This document shows, piece by piece, positions 1 to 10,400 of a DNA stretch of 64,000 nt. The stretch lies in NCBI GenBank assembly GCA_963931865.1, contig OZ007508.1, positions 11,034,781 to 11,098,780 of the forward strand, read 5' to 3'. The position numbers and the translations under genes are program-made. This DNA is from Axinella damicornis. Lineage: Eukaryota > Porifera > Demospongiae > Axinellida > Axinellidae. The notes beneath the pieces were generated by a model. The model had not been told where the DNA came from. It worked only from the letters and a program-made list of their open reading frames with translations, and made no database searches. Every line of letters begins with the position of its first letter. The stretch's first letter is position 1.

Positions 1-171
1 GGTGGAGCCTTGTGATCGCGACTGCTCGGTCGTGGATGCAAGTCACTCGAGCGCCTTGTATGTCAGCGGCCTTGTCGTACTCATAGCCAGTCTGTTATTT
101 CGTCGAAAAGGACCTCTGACTCATTGCTTATTTTGTTGACAACTGAAGCGCTATCGTAGTTACTGTTGCTA
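1..171. other. no feature recognised
   Basis: No ORF, exon or named repeat was identified. The segment ends in the TA dinucleotide (170-171) that forms the left target duplication of element E1. Confidence 0.5.
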
Positions 172-705
172 CCGTATAGCGGGTTTCTTTCGCGGGTGAA
201 AACGTTCGCGAATTTCGCGTTTCTGTGGCGATTCGCGAAAGTTTTATCCGCGAAAACCAACCTGGATCACTGCGACATAGCTGATGACGCCCTGTTCGCT
301 TTTTTTTTTCCAGCGTGCTGACTCCGTTTTTGGCCCAGCATCATGGCTGTCAAGGTACTACAGATCTATCCAGCACGGCAGGGGACGAATCCCTATGCAA
401 GCGGGCGACGCAGATATACCAACGACGACGACTACACTCACAAACAGAAGGCGCAGATAGCAAAACGAGATGCCAAACATGGCATGACAGCTCCCGTTCG
501 CTACGGACTCCACTCTGTAACTCGCTCGCGCTCGCGGCGTGCTTATCGTTCTAATTCTCAGACGGCTGAGTCACATTCCGGAACCAATGAGCGTTAGTGG
601 GTGTGGCGAACTGGGTTACGGCAATCGCGAAAGTTTTCTCCACGAAAATCTAATTTTCAAGCAATTCGCGAACGTTTTCACCCACGAAAGAAACCCGCTA
701 TACGG
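172..705 (+). mobile_element. Family E element, copy 1 (TA-flanked, CCGTATAGCG termini)
   Basis: Inverted termini CCGTATAGCGGGTTTC and GAAACCCGCTATACGG continue inward as GAAAACGTTCGCGAA-type sequence. It is flanked by TA on both sides (170-171 and 706-707), as in Tc1/mariner-type non-autonomous elements. The two overlapping short ORFs inside have no recognisable domain. Confidence 0.75.
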
Positions 706-718
706 TATATGCTCTAAA

Positions 719-816
719 TTGATTAGACACTGAGACCAATGGGATCTACGCAATTTAGAAACCCTCGGGCCCTTAGTAGCGCCCTCATATAGCGCCCTTG
801 GTCTCAGTGTCTAACC
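719..816. repeat. 98-bp inverted repeat with TTAGACACTGAGACCAA arms
   Basis: TTAGACACTGAGACCAATGG and its reverse complement enclose about 55 bp containing TAGCGCCCT repeats. It resembles a short palindromic MITE. A fragment of family G termini follows at 820-862. Confidence 0.6.
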
Positions 817-890
817 TATGTATGTGCCTATAAGTGAGCTCTGCCTAATAATGCGTGACTAAGGTGCATGTATAATATTATCTATGGATG

Positions 891-1360
891 TGCAACCGCA
901 CTCCTGGTAGCCGCGTTGGAAACGGTTGCAACTCGCTGGACACGCAACTGTTCGGTATTGCAGCTCATTCCAATTAACGCACATGTCACGTGAGGACCAT
1001 GCTCAGTCATTGATCAATATGTCGAGTCAGCAATGGCGTCCAAAAGTAAGACAAGTGCTAACAACTTTGCCAACACGGTGAGTTTTGGCATGTAAGCGTC
1101 AGTCAACGATAGCAATCACAGCTGTGCAGTCAGAATCTTTGTGAGGCCTTCATAAGACTGTTCTGGCAACCAACGTCGAAGAGAGCGATTGAGCAATGGC
1201 GGCCGACGGTATGACAAAAACGCTTGTATCGCTGCCACCAAGGTGAGTTACAGCACAATTATTGATTTTGTGTCACTGCATCATAGTGATCACGACGGTG
1301 TAGTCAGAATCTTTGTAAGCCATTCAGAAGTAGTCAAACATTTATTATTTTGATTATTTC
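891..1360 (+). mobile_element. Family A element, copy 1 (subtype with CAACCAACGTCGAAG)
   Basis: It starts CAACCGCACTCCTGGTAGCC and shows both internal half-modules, each with GGTGAGTTT and GATCACR-GTGTRGTCAGAATC. It carries the variant middle TGTTCTGGCAACCAACGTCG. It is followed head-to-tail by copy 2. Confidence 0.75.
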
Positions 1361-1883
1361 GAGGGGCAACCGCACTCCTGGTAGCCGCGTTGCAACCGGT
1401 TGCGACTCGACGGTAGCGCAAGCTAGGTATTGCAACTCATTCCAATTAACGCACATGCCACGCGACGTCAACATCGATCGATTGAGCTGAGTCAGCAATG
1501 GCGGCCCAAGGCGAAGACAAGAAACTGTTACAGCGCTCACAACTTCGCCAGCACGGTGAGTTTTGGCATGTAAGTGTCAGTGAACGACAGCGATCACGGC
1601 CGTGTGGTCAGAATCTTCGTGTGCCTTTCCTAAGAACGGTACTGCCACCAGAAGTCGAAGAGAGCGCTCGAGCAATGGTGGCCAACGGCGAGACAAAAGC
1701 GTTCATACGTATCTCTACCACCAAGGTGAGTTTCAGCACAATTATTTTGATTTTGTGTCACTGCATCTTAGCGATCACGACGGTGTAGTCAGAATCTTTG
1801 TAGGCCATTCGGAAATAGTCAAACGTTTATTAATTATTTAGATTACATTACGCGGCACAATTTTCTCTATACCAGGAGTGTAA
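1361..1883 (+). mobile_element. Family A element, copy 2 (full length)
   Basis: It runs from GAGGGGCAACCGCACTCCTG to ATACCAGGAGTGTAA. The order is left end, GCAATGGCGGCC module with CACGGTGAGTTTTGG, the variant GGTACTGCCACCAGAAGTC, second GCAATGG module with CCAAGGTGAGTTTCAG, AAACGTTTATTA and the right end with GCGGCACAATTTTC. It makes a good reference copy. Confidence 0.82.
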
Positions 1884-2956
1884 CGAGGGGTAACCGCACT
1901 CCTGGTAGCCGTTGCAACACTGGCTGCGACTCGCCGTAGCAGGAGCACATAAGGCGGCGAAGGAGCGTGTAACTTCAGTGCCATCTAAATACAAATTAGA
2001 TACGTACTTCCGCTTTTTGAAATAGGTCGGGTATTTCATAACGGCAGTTTTATTGGCGTGCAAGCCTTCAGGAGCGTCCTGACCACTCGCTGGTTCCCTG
2101 CCTGTTTCACTCTTGCAAACTTAAGCACGGTCATGCTCCGCTTGATAGCGCGTCTCATGGGAGAATCCTTCACCTGTTGCGGGGAGATACGTACTTCCTA
2201 GGCCCGAAGCTGAAGTTTCGATCCTTCTAGCACGACTCTCAGATCGGCGTGGAGTTCCTTCTTCAAACCGAACTCGCTTCGCTTGAGGTAGCTCACTCTC
2301 GATGTCACTGCTAGTACGCTTCGCCATTGCAGGTGGCTCTGTCAAAACGATGCTAGCTGTTGCCACATTCCATATACGAGTCACGTACACTGTATGGCGT
2401 CACGCAACGTTTGAATGAGCTTCAGCTTTCCAAGTATGGAAGTCATTGCTACTACGGATTTGTATTTCGATGGCACTTACATGCTCCTTCACCGCCTTCG
2501 GCGGCTCATGCGCTCCTGGCCGTAGCGAAAGCTAAGCATTGCAGTTAGTCCAATTAACGCACATGCCACGTGGCAACCACGCTCTGTCGATGCTAGCAAT
2601 GGCGGCCAAAAAGGAAGACACGAAGTTATTACTGCACTTACAACTTTGCCAGCACAGTGAGTTTGGCATGTAAGCGTCAGTGAACGACAGCGATCACGTC
2701 CGTGTGATCAGAATCTTCATGTGCCTTTCCCAAGGGCTGTACTGCCACCGGAAGTCGAAGAGAGCGCTCGAGCAATGGTGGCCAACGGCGAGACAAAAGT
2801 GTTCATATCTCTACCACCAAGGTGAGTTTCAGCACAATTATTTTGATTTTGTGTCACTGCGTCATAACGATCACGACGGTGAAGTCAGAATCTCTGTACG
2901 CCATTCCAAAATAGTCAAACATTTCAATGATTACATTTCCCCTACCAGGAGTGTAA
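1884..2956 (+). mobile_element. Family A element, copy 3, split by a nested element
   Basis: Left end at 1884-1940 and remainder at 2518-2956, ending CCCCTACCAGGAGTGTAA. The two parts align with an unbroken copy (for example 8414-8445) once the 577-bp insertion and one 9-bp duplication are removed. Confidence 0.78.
1941..2517. mobile_element. Family M-type element (AGGAGCRCAT termini) nested in family A
   Basis: Inverted termini begin AGGAGCACATAAGGCGGCG and, on the other side (reverse complement), AGGAGCGCATGAGCCGCCG. Both continue to GTGCCATC-AAATACAAAT. Flanks are CGCCGTAGC (1932-1940) and GGCCGTAGC (2518-2526), a 9-bp duplication with one mismatch. The minus-strand ORF at 2121-2390 (89 codons) has no known domain. 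Confidence 0.78.
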
Positions 2957-2984
2957 TGACACAAGCCATGACCTATCAATATCA

Positions 2985-3651
2985 TTACACTCCTGGTATA
3001 GAGAAAATTGTGCCGCGTAATGTAATTACACTCCTGGTATAGGAAAAATTGTGCCGCGTAAATAATGTAATTAATTAATTAATTAATGTAAATAACGTTT
3101 GAGTGCTAGGAATGGCGTACAGAGATTCTGACTACACCGTCGTGATCGCTATCTTGCAGTGACATAAAATCAAAATAATTGTGCTGGAACTCACCTTGGT
3201 GGTGGAGATATGAGCGCTTTTGTCTCGCCGTGGCCGCCATTGCTCGAGCGCTCTCTTCGACTTCCGGTGGCAGTACCATTCTTAGGAAAGGCACACGAAG
3301 ATTCTGACCACACGCCCGTGATTGCTGTCGTTCACTGACGCTTGCATGCCAAAACTCACCGTGCTGGGGAAGTTGCGAGTGCTGTAATAATGTCTTATCT
3401 TCCTTTTCGTCGCCATTGCTCGCGATCGACTGACACGTGGCATGTGTGTTAATTGGAACGTATTGCAATACTTAGCTTGCGCTACGCGATACGGCAGGTT
3501 GCAACGCGGCTATACTTTATGTTGAGAGCACTCTAAATAATTTCAGATCTCTGTATATAGCTATCATGGTGATGTGTGATAATTGGAACAAACTGTCACA
3601 CTTAGCTTGTGCTACCGTTTAACTGCGGCTACCAGGAGTGTGGTTGCCCCT
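2985..3651 (-). mobile_element. Family A element, copy 4, with doubled right end
   Basis: Two right ends (TTACACTCCTGGTATAG-AAATTGTGCCGCG) stand in tandem before one reverse-oriented body, which finishes at CTACCAGGAGTGTGGTTGCC. Adjacent copies 3 and 4 are in opposite orientation. Confidence 0.72.
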
Positions 3652-5319
3652 TTATTAATTAATCTAAATAATAAACGTTTGACTATTTCCGAATGGCCTA
3701 CAAAGATTCTGACTACACCGTCGTGATCGCTATGATGCAGTGACATAAAATCAAAATAATTGTGCTGAAACTCACCTTGGTGGTAGAGATATGAACGCTT
3801 TTGTTGTGCCGTCGGCCGCCATTGCTCGATCGCTCTCTTCGACGTTGGTTGCCAGTACAGTCTTACGAAGGCCCCACAAAGATTCTGACCACATGGCCGT
3901 GATCGCTGTCGTTCACTGATGTTTACATGCTGGAACTCACCGTGCTGGCTAAGTTGTGAGTGCTCTTGTCTTCCCTTTGGTTGCCATTGCTCGCGATCGA
4001 CTGAGCGTAGTTGCCACGTGGCATGTGCGTTATTAGGAATGAATTGCAATACTTACCTTGCGCTACGGCGAGTCGCAACCGGGTTGCAACGCAGCTATGA
4101 ATGCTACTTGAGAGCACTCTAAATAATTTCTGATCGTCCCTATATACACAAGTAATAAAAAACATTTTAAATGTAACAGGATGTAGGGATACCAGAACCG
4201 CAAAAAGTAAGGAAACAAGGTAGGGATGATCACACAAAACAGTGAAGTATACAACCCCCTACAGAGATCTTTTTCCATAATACGTGTATAATGAAAAAAG
4301 ATATGTAGGGGGATTGTATACTTCACTGTTTTGTGTGATCATCCCTACCTTGTTTCCTTACTTTTTGCGGTTCTGGTATCCCTACATCCTGTTACATTTA
4401 AAATGTTTTTTATTACTTGTTTATGTCATTTTTTTTAGCAGCAGGCGCATGCATACTGGACTCTGGCATTTACACTGCCAGCAATGGCTGAAGAATCAGA
4501 CCCAAGCATCTCAAAAGCCAACCCTTTTCTGGATGGATACTAAGCCAGTGCTCCCTGAGCTGAAGTAGTGTAGGTAAAATAGCTATACTAGATAGTAGTA
4601 GCGACACATTGTTGAGTCTTTAGATAGGCATTCACCCCTCTCACAGAACACAGTCTAGTAAGATATATAGCACAGAGAATTTACCTCAGTCTAGTTACGG
4701 TAGCGCAAGGCACTTCTAATTCAGCGATCTTGAATAATAATTACGTATCGTTGCTAAGTGGTCGTTTAAGTGCGCATGCGTACAAACATGAAAATGGCGT
4801 GACAAATGAAGCCATAGTTATTGAGTGGGCAGCTGTAGCCGCCTGGTGAAGACTTGGAGGTTGCCAAAAAGCGATGGGCTGGTGCACTGCTCGGTGTAAA
4901 ATGCTGCTGTTTCGTGCGAAAACCATCATGAGGGATTGAGGCGACGTTGAGCTAGCCCGTCTGAAAGAAGAAAGAAGAAAGAAGAAAGAAAGAAAGAAGA
5001 AAGAAAAACAATTTGCCCGTTTTGCGAGTACCTGGTGCGGTACTTTCGCGACGGTTTTTCGCGACGCGAGGAGTCTTGTTGGTCATGAAAACACTCGAAG
5101 ATGAACGGTATGTGGTTATAAAGGCTTATAAGTGTACCGTTTCTGAGATTTGGAGAGATTCTTTTGTATTAGCATATATTGCGTGTACGTCGTATCCCTA
5201 CATACAGAGTCGGTATAGCTATCATGGTACACACGTGATGTGTGATAATTGGAACGAACTGTAACACTAAGCTTGTGCTACCATGTAACCGCGGCTACCA
5301 GGAGTGCGGTCGCCCCTCG
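3652..5319 (-). mobile_element. Family A element, copy 5, interrupted by element C1
   Basis: The body at 3652-4148 breaks after CTCTAAATAATTTCTGATCG-TCCCTATATA. It resumes at 5214 with TATAGCTATCATGGTAC and ends CTACCAGGAGTGCGGTCGCC. Uninterrupted copies (for example 14205-14350) show both halves joined. Confidence 0.78.
4149..5213 (+). mobile_element. Family C element, copy 1 (about 1.07 kb, foldback left half), nested in A
   Basis: The left half is a foldback: ATGTAGGGATACCAGAAC to ACAACCCCCTACA, repeated inverted at about 4300-4410. A unique part with CAGCAGGCGCATGCATACTG, a GAA-rich tract (4970-5010) and a right end CCCTACATACAGAGTC follow. It is almost identical to 11053-12106. The short minus-strand ORF at 4741-4929 is shared by both copies but has no identified domain. 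Confidence 0.75.
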
Positions 5320-5911
5320 ATACATTAAGATTTTAAGCGTGTGTCTGTCTGTCCGTCCGTGTGTAACGGAAGTGGGATGTTCGTGGGGCGGGACTATAGA
5401 CTATAGTGACGCGCGACCTTCGTACTTCAATTTAACTACTGAACCTCGAGCCTCGAACTCTGCGTAGAATGTTCGAGAATGGTGGACATGGCTGGAATCT
5501 TCGAGAACAGCTGGCGGGGAGCAGCAGCCGAAGCGGACGCAATCGGGGAGCAGCAGTTGAAGCGGACGCAATCAGGGAGCAGCAGACGAAGCGGACGCCA
5601 TCGGGGAGCAGAGTTGAAGCGGACGCAATTGGGGAGCAGCAGCCGAAGCGGACGCAATCGGGAAGCAGTTGACAATCGAGACCAGCATGCGCAGCTGAAG
5701 GCGGACGCAAGCGGCGAAAAGCAGCTGAAGCAGATGCAAGCCGGGAGCTCAGCAGCAGTTGAGGCGATGCAATCGCGCGAGGAGCAGCAGCTGAAGCGGA
5801 CGCAATCGGGGAGCAGCAGCTCTGCACAGAGAGCTATCCGGCACCGGATTACTCACTTAGGCGAACGAGGGGGAAGTAGTTGAGCGAGCGAAGCGAGCGA
5901 AGCTACTTGTA
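5320..5911 (+). mobile_element. Family B element, copy 1 (minisatellite element with terminal hairpin)
   Basis: The order is TACATTAAGATTTTAA, a TGTC/TG-rich tract, GGAAGTGGGATGTTCGTGGG, then an array of degenerate AGCGGACGCAATCGGGGAGC units (5520-5815). CTCTGCACAGAGAGCT, GGCGAACGAGGGGGAAGTAG and a hairpin with 8-bp arms AGTAGCT/AGCTACTT complete it. The ORFs through the array are repeats of a short peptide in several frames, so not genes. Confidence 0.78.
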
Positions 5912-6328
5912 TATGTTAAGATTTTAACCGTGTTTGTGTGTGTGTGTGTGTCTGTGTGTAATGGAAGTGGGATGTTCGTGGGGCGGGACTAGACTAGTGA
6001 AGCGCGACCTTCATACATGTACTTCAATTTACTGAACCTCGAACTCTGTGAAGAATGTTCGAGAACATGGAGCATGGGCTGGAATCTTCCAGCTGGCGGG
6101 GAGCAGCCGTCGAAGCGGACGCAATCGGGGAGCTGCAGTTGAATCGGACGCAATCAGGGAGCAGCAGTTGAAGCGGACGCAATCAGGGAGCATCAATGAA
6201 GCAGATCGAGCGGCAATCTCGCGGAGAGCAGCAACCTCTGCACAGAGAGCTGTCCAGCACTGGATTACTCACGTAGGCGAATGAAGGGGAAGTAGCTGAG
6301 CGAGCGAAGCGAACGAAGCTACTTGTAA
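5912..6328 (+). mobile_element. Family B element, copy 2, directly head-to-tail with copy 1
   Basis: It starts TATGTTAAGATTTTAACC right at the end of copy 1 and has a shorter minisatellite (6100-6235). It ends with the same GAGCGAGCGAAGCGAACGAAG hairpin and CTACTTGTA. Confidence 0.76.
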
Positions 6329-6437
6329 TACATTTACCTCCTTGATGGCAACAAGTACAGAGACAGCTCAAGGATCTGCATGTGCCGCATGCATATAGGC
6401 CGTGTGTAGTGTGCTTGCTAGACAGCTTCATGTATAA

Positions 6438-6853
6438 CAAGTAGCTTCGCTCGCTTCGCTCGCTCAGCTACTTCCCTCTCGTTCGCCTACCGTGAGTAAT
6501 CCGGCCCCGGACAGCTCTCTGTGCAGAGCTGCTGCTCCCCGATTGCGCCCGCTTCCGCTGCTGCTGCATGCTCGCCGCTTGCGTCCGCTTCAGCTGCTGC
6601 TCCCGATCGCGTCCGCTTCGGCTGCTGCTCCCCAATTGCGTCCGCTTCGACTGCTGCTCCCCGCATCCGCTTGCAGCCCCAGCTGGATTCCAGCCCAATG
6701 TTCTCGAACAGTCTTCGCAGAGTTCGAGGTTCAGTAAATAAATTACAGTACGAAGGTCGCGCGTCACTATAGTCTAGTCCCGCCCCACGAACATCCCACT
6801 TCCGTCACTCACACACACACACACACACAGACACGTAAAATCTTAATGTATTG
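6438..6853 (-). mobile_element. Family B element, copy 3
   Basis: Reverse orientation: hairpin AAGTAGCTTCGCTCGC at 6440, minisatellite 6525-6670, CCCACGAACATCCCACTTCC, a CA tract (6808-6830) and TAAAATCTTAATGTATTGAT. The 110 bp between copies 2 and 3 holds nothing recognised. Confidence 0.76.
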
Positions 6854-6957
6854 ATACATGCATGTACGTATATATGTACGTACATTGGCTTTTGTTGTGC
6901 ATATGCTTGTGGGCTTATATATATATGTGCTGTGCAAACTCGCACACCCACATCACT

Positions 6958-7037
6958 CACCCATGCACGCACCGACTCACACACACACACGCACATACAA
7001 CAACAACACACGCGCACGCACACACGTACACACATGT

Positions 7038-7068
<31 letters not shown>

Positions 7069-7112
7069 CACACACCATGCACACACACACCATGCACACA
7101 CACACATACCCT
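6958..7112. repeat. (CA)n microsatellite before exon 1
   Basis: A long imperfect CA/CACG/CATG tract ends 15 bp before the exon 1 acceptor. The apparent His/Thr-rich ORFs here are the simple repeat in translation. Confidence 0.9.
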
Positions 7113-7129
7113 TCCTCTTTGTACTGCAG

Positions 7130-7407
7130 GCTCCTTCTCCCAACTAAGTGCATCTAGCAGGAGCTCCAAGATGACCCGTGGCTCTGATAGCAGTTTACAC
7201 CAAAAGGTCCCCATCACTTCTCAGCAGGGCTACACCTCTGCAGTCAAGAGCACCTCTATGGATTCCTTCACACCAATTGCTGGGACATCAGCTGGATGCA
7301 GCACTGTGATGGTGGCGCCTGATCTGAATGATGAAACTAGGAGTTATTCAGATTCTTCAGGGTTAAACAGCATCAGTGAGGATGCAACTTTGTCTGCGAT
7401 TGATAAG
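7130..7407 (+). CDS. PSD: PSD/EFA6 exon 1 of those seen (Ser/Thr-rich N-terminal region)
   Basis: Acceptor ctgcag at 7124-7129, donor aag|gtgtga at 7408. It has 92 complete codons in frame, with an ATG at 7171, and is rich in Ser, Thr and Gly with no recognisable domain. It starts on the second base of a codon, so an upstream exon is expected unless the ATG is the true start. The acceptor sits just after a long CA/CACG repeat. The long disordered N-terminus typical of EFA6 proteins fits, but sequence similarity cannot be judged by eye. Confidence 0.65.
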
Positions 7408-10400
7408 GTGTGACGTAGTAGATTAAAGTGCTAGCATATTTACACTGCATTCGCATGATTGATTATACCGTAGTCGCGCGTTATTAGGCGCATCTGACTT
7501 ATAGGCGCATATTCGCTGTTAGGCGCAGGTTCAACTCTTGTCCCAGGTACTCGCTGTTAAGTGCTGCAGTCTTCTTCCAGAAATTCTGCCATTTTCGATC
7601 ATACGGAGTGGAAAACGGCTATAATTCGAATTGAAGCGCACTTCCTATGCCATTATTATTGTATTCGTTATTAGGCGCATCTCACTTGTAGGCGCGTATT
7701 TCCTTCCTGTGGAGTTATAGGCGCATGTGCCTAATAACGCGCGACTACAGTACGCTGTCAAGTGGCAGCATTCAAGTACAGTGCACCACCTTCCACTTTT
7801 CGAACATGCATGCATGTACACATCCTGTAGATGAGAGCCAGGATGGCAACTGATCAGGAAGCAGAGGTCACAGAGGCTCAGATATCCTTGACTGGAGACG
7901 AAGGCAGAACGTTACCTCAGCACCACCATGTTTCTGGGTTGGCTGTTCATGTGCCCAGCTGGAGTGGACCCATGCAGCGGAAACCAAGGTGAGAATGTCA
8001 TATATTCCTGCAGAGAGCAACCTGTGCTCTTTTGCTTGTTATGCTAGTGTATGTTGGTTACTCTTGTGGTCTGAGTAATCTGTGTTAAATTCGGATGGCA
8101 ACTGATTTGAATGAATGCTATATCATAGACTCGGTAGAGTCTACATGTTTATGTAGGGTTAGAGCCGACACGCAGTATATGCTAATACAAAAATCTTTTG
8201 AAATCTCTCGAAATTTCAAAAACGGGCAGCATATACGTATGTAGCCTTTATGATAACTTACTATTCATCTTCAAGTGTTTTCCTGGCCAAGAAAACTCCC
8301 AGTGTCGTCAAAAACCGTTGCGAATAACATCGCACCAGGAAGTCGCCAAACCGCTTCTTTTCTTCTTCTTATTTAGAGGGGCAACCACACTCCTGGTAGC
8401 GGCGATGCAACCCCGGTTGCGACTCGCCGTAGCACGAGCTAAGTATTGCATTTCGTTCCAATTAACGCACACGCCACGTGGCAACCCCACGCTCAGTCGA
8501 TCACGTGCGAGTAATGGCGACCAAAAGGAAGACAACACATTATTACAACACTCCCAACTTGGCCAGCACGGTGAGTTTTGGTATATAAGCGTCAGTCAGT
8601 GAACAATAGCAATCACGGCCGTGTGGTCATAATCTTCATGTGCCTTTCCTAAGAACGGTACTGCCACCGGAAGTCGAGAGAGCGCTTGAGCAATGGCAGC
8701 CAACGGCGAGACAAAAGCGCTCATATCTCCACCACCAAGGTGAGTTTCAGCACCAACATTCAGGTTAGTGCATGATAGCGATCACGGCGGTGTAGTCAGA
8801 ATCTCTGTTGGCCTGGCCTAAGTACTCAAACATTATATATATTATTTACGCGGCACAATTTTTCCCCTACCAGGAGTGTAACTTCAAATTTGGCTGACTC
8901 CCTCACGACAGTGTTCACACAAAACAGCACCATTTTACACTGAGCAGTGCATGACCCCATCGTCTTTTGACAACTTTGAAGTCGCTTGAAACCGCTCACT
9001 CAAATAACTGTGGCTTCATCTGCGACACCATTTTCTGCACATGCATAGAGAGCAACTTTGAACTTTGAACTCAAAGTTGTGTACTGTGTGCGGGGTGAAT
9101 GCTATCAAGTACGTATGCAGCTACGTACAAGAATGAGGTAAACAAGTGTAAAAACATTAACAAGTGAATCTTTAAAAAGACTTGATGTGTCTCGGCACGA
9201 CTCAGAATCATGCAGAGGACATGGCAGCTGTTTAACCCTTTATTATGACTGCAAATCCGTTTAGCTATGAGACTTTCAGCTTAAGTCAGCGTCAATATCC
9301 TTGGAGGTTTTGTGTGAAAGCAGTATGGTTGTGGGTGAAAGCAGTATGGTCGTGTCAGGGCTTGATGTTTAGTCAGAGCCAGGTGGACCGTTTTTATTGG
9401 ACCAAGAAAACACCTTGTTAAAACCAATTCTTTCAGCAATTACATTTGTATCTATCTAGCTAGCTAGAGCTGAGTGTGTGTAGTTAGAGTGTATTCATTG
9501 TTCTGATTTACACTGTAGATAGCCAAGTCTTTGTACAGTAGAGCAGAGTAGAGTAGAGTAGTAGAGTAGAGTAGAGTACGTATTAAGCGCCCAGGGTTTG
9601 AGGACATTAGAACGCTGCTGAACAAGGAGGTGGGCGCTAGATACGTACTCAGACTACTTAAGCATGTAGTATCCACCCACCCGTTCAGTACTGTATAAAC
9701 AACAAGCGCTGCGGTAAGCTGTGAATATCAATGACCGGCTATGAATATATAAGTCCATTTTTGGGTAAGGAAATTGATCACGCGTCTTTTCGAAGAAACA
9801 CTTGACAGAGAAGTTCATACTTCAATGTAAATCGGCCTTTTTGAATGCATAACCTTACCCAAAGGTTAGAAATGCTGCTCAAGACTTTTGTGATGGGTGG
9901 GCCCTTACTACACTGCTTTGGAACCCTGTGCAGTAACTTTTGCGTGAAGAGGGGGGTGGGCGCTTGATACGTACTCTACGGTATGTAGATTCGTGAGCAC
10001 CCAAGGAAAACCCATTATCACTTTTGAGCATACACTTGCAGGCTATAAATATGTTTGACACCCTATTAAGCGTGAAGAGCAGATTGCTGCACTTGCACGG
10101 GCGCATTGCGAAAAGCGATGTACTTACCATGTACCTATACCATAGAGAACGTACCAAGCACCCACCCCCCTCTTCACGCGAAAGTTACTTCACAGGGTCC
10201 AAAAGCAGTGTAGTAAAGGCCCACCCATCACACCCACCTCTGGGCGAGGTTGCATGTGCTTTCAAAAAGGCCGATTTACAATGAAGTATGAACTTTCTGT
10301 CAACCGATCATTACACTCCTGGTAGGGGAAAAATTGTGCCGCGTAATTACACTCCTGGTATAGAGAAAATTGTGCCGCGTAATGTAATGTAAATAATTAA

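Noticed and set aside
5432..5883. Long Ala/Ser- or Lys/Gln-rich ORFs
   Set aside because: Products of the family B minisatellite. They are open in several frames on both strands and recur in every B copy.
6805..7413. Cys/Val- and His/Thr-rich ORFs of up to 183 codons
   Set aside because: They are translations of a CA/TG microsatellite. Only the part from 7130 on belongs to a real exon.
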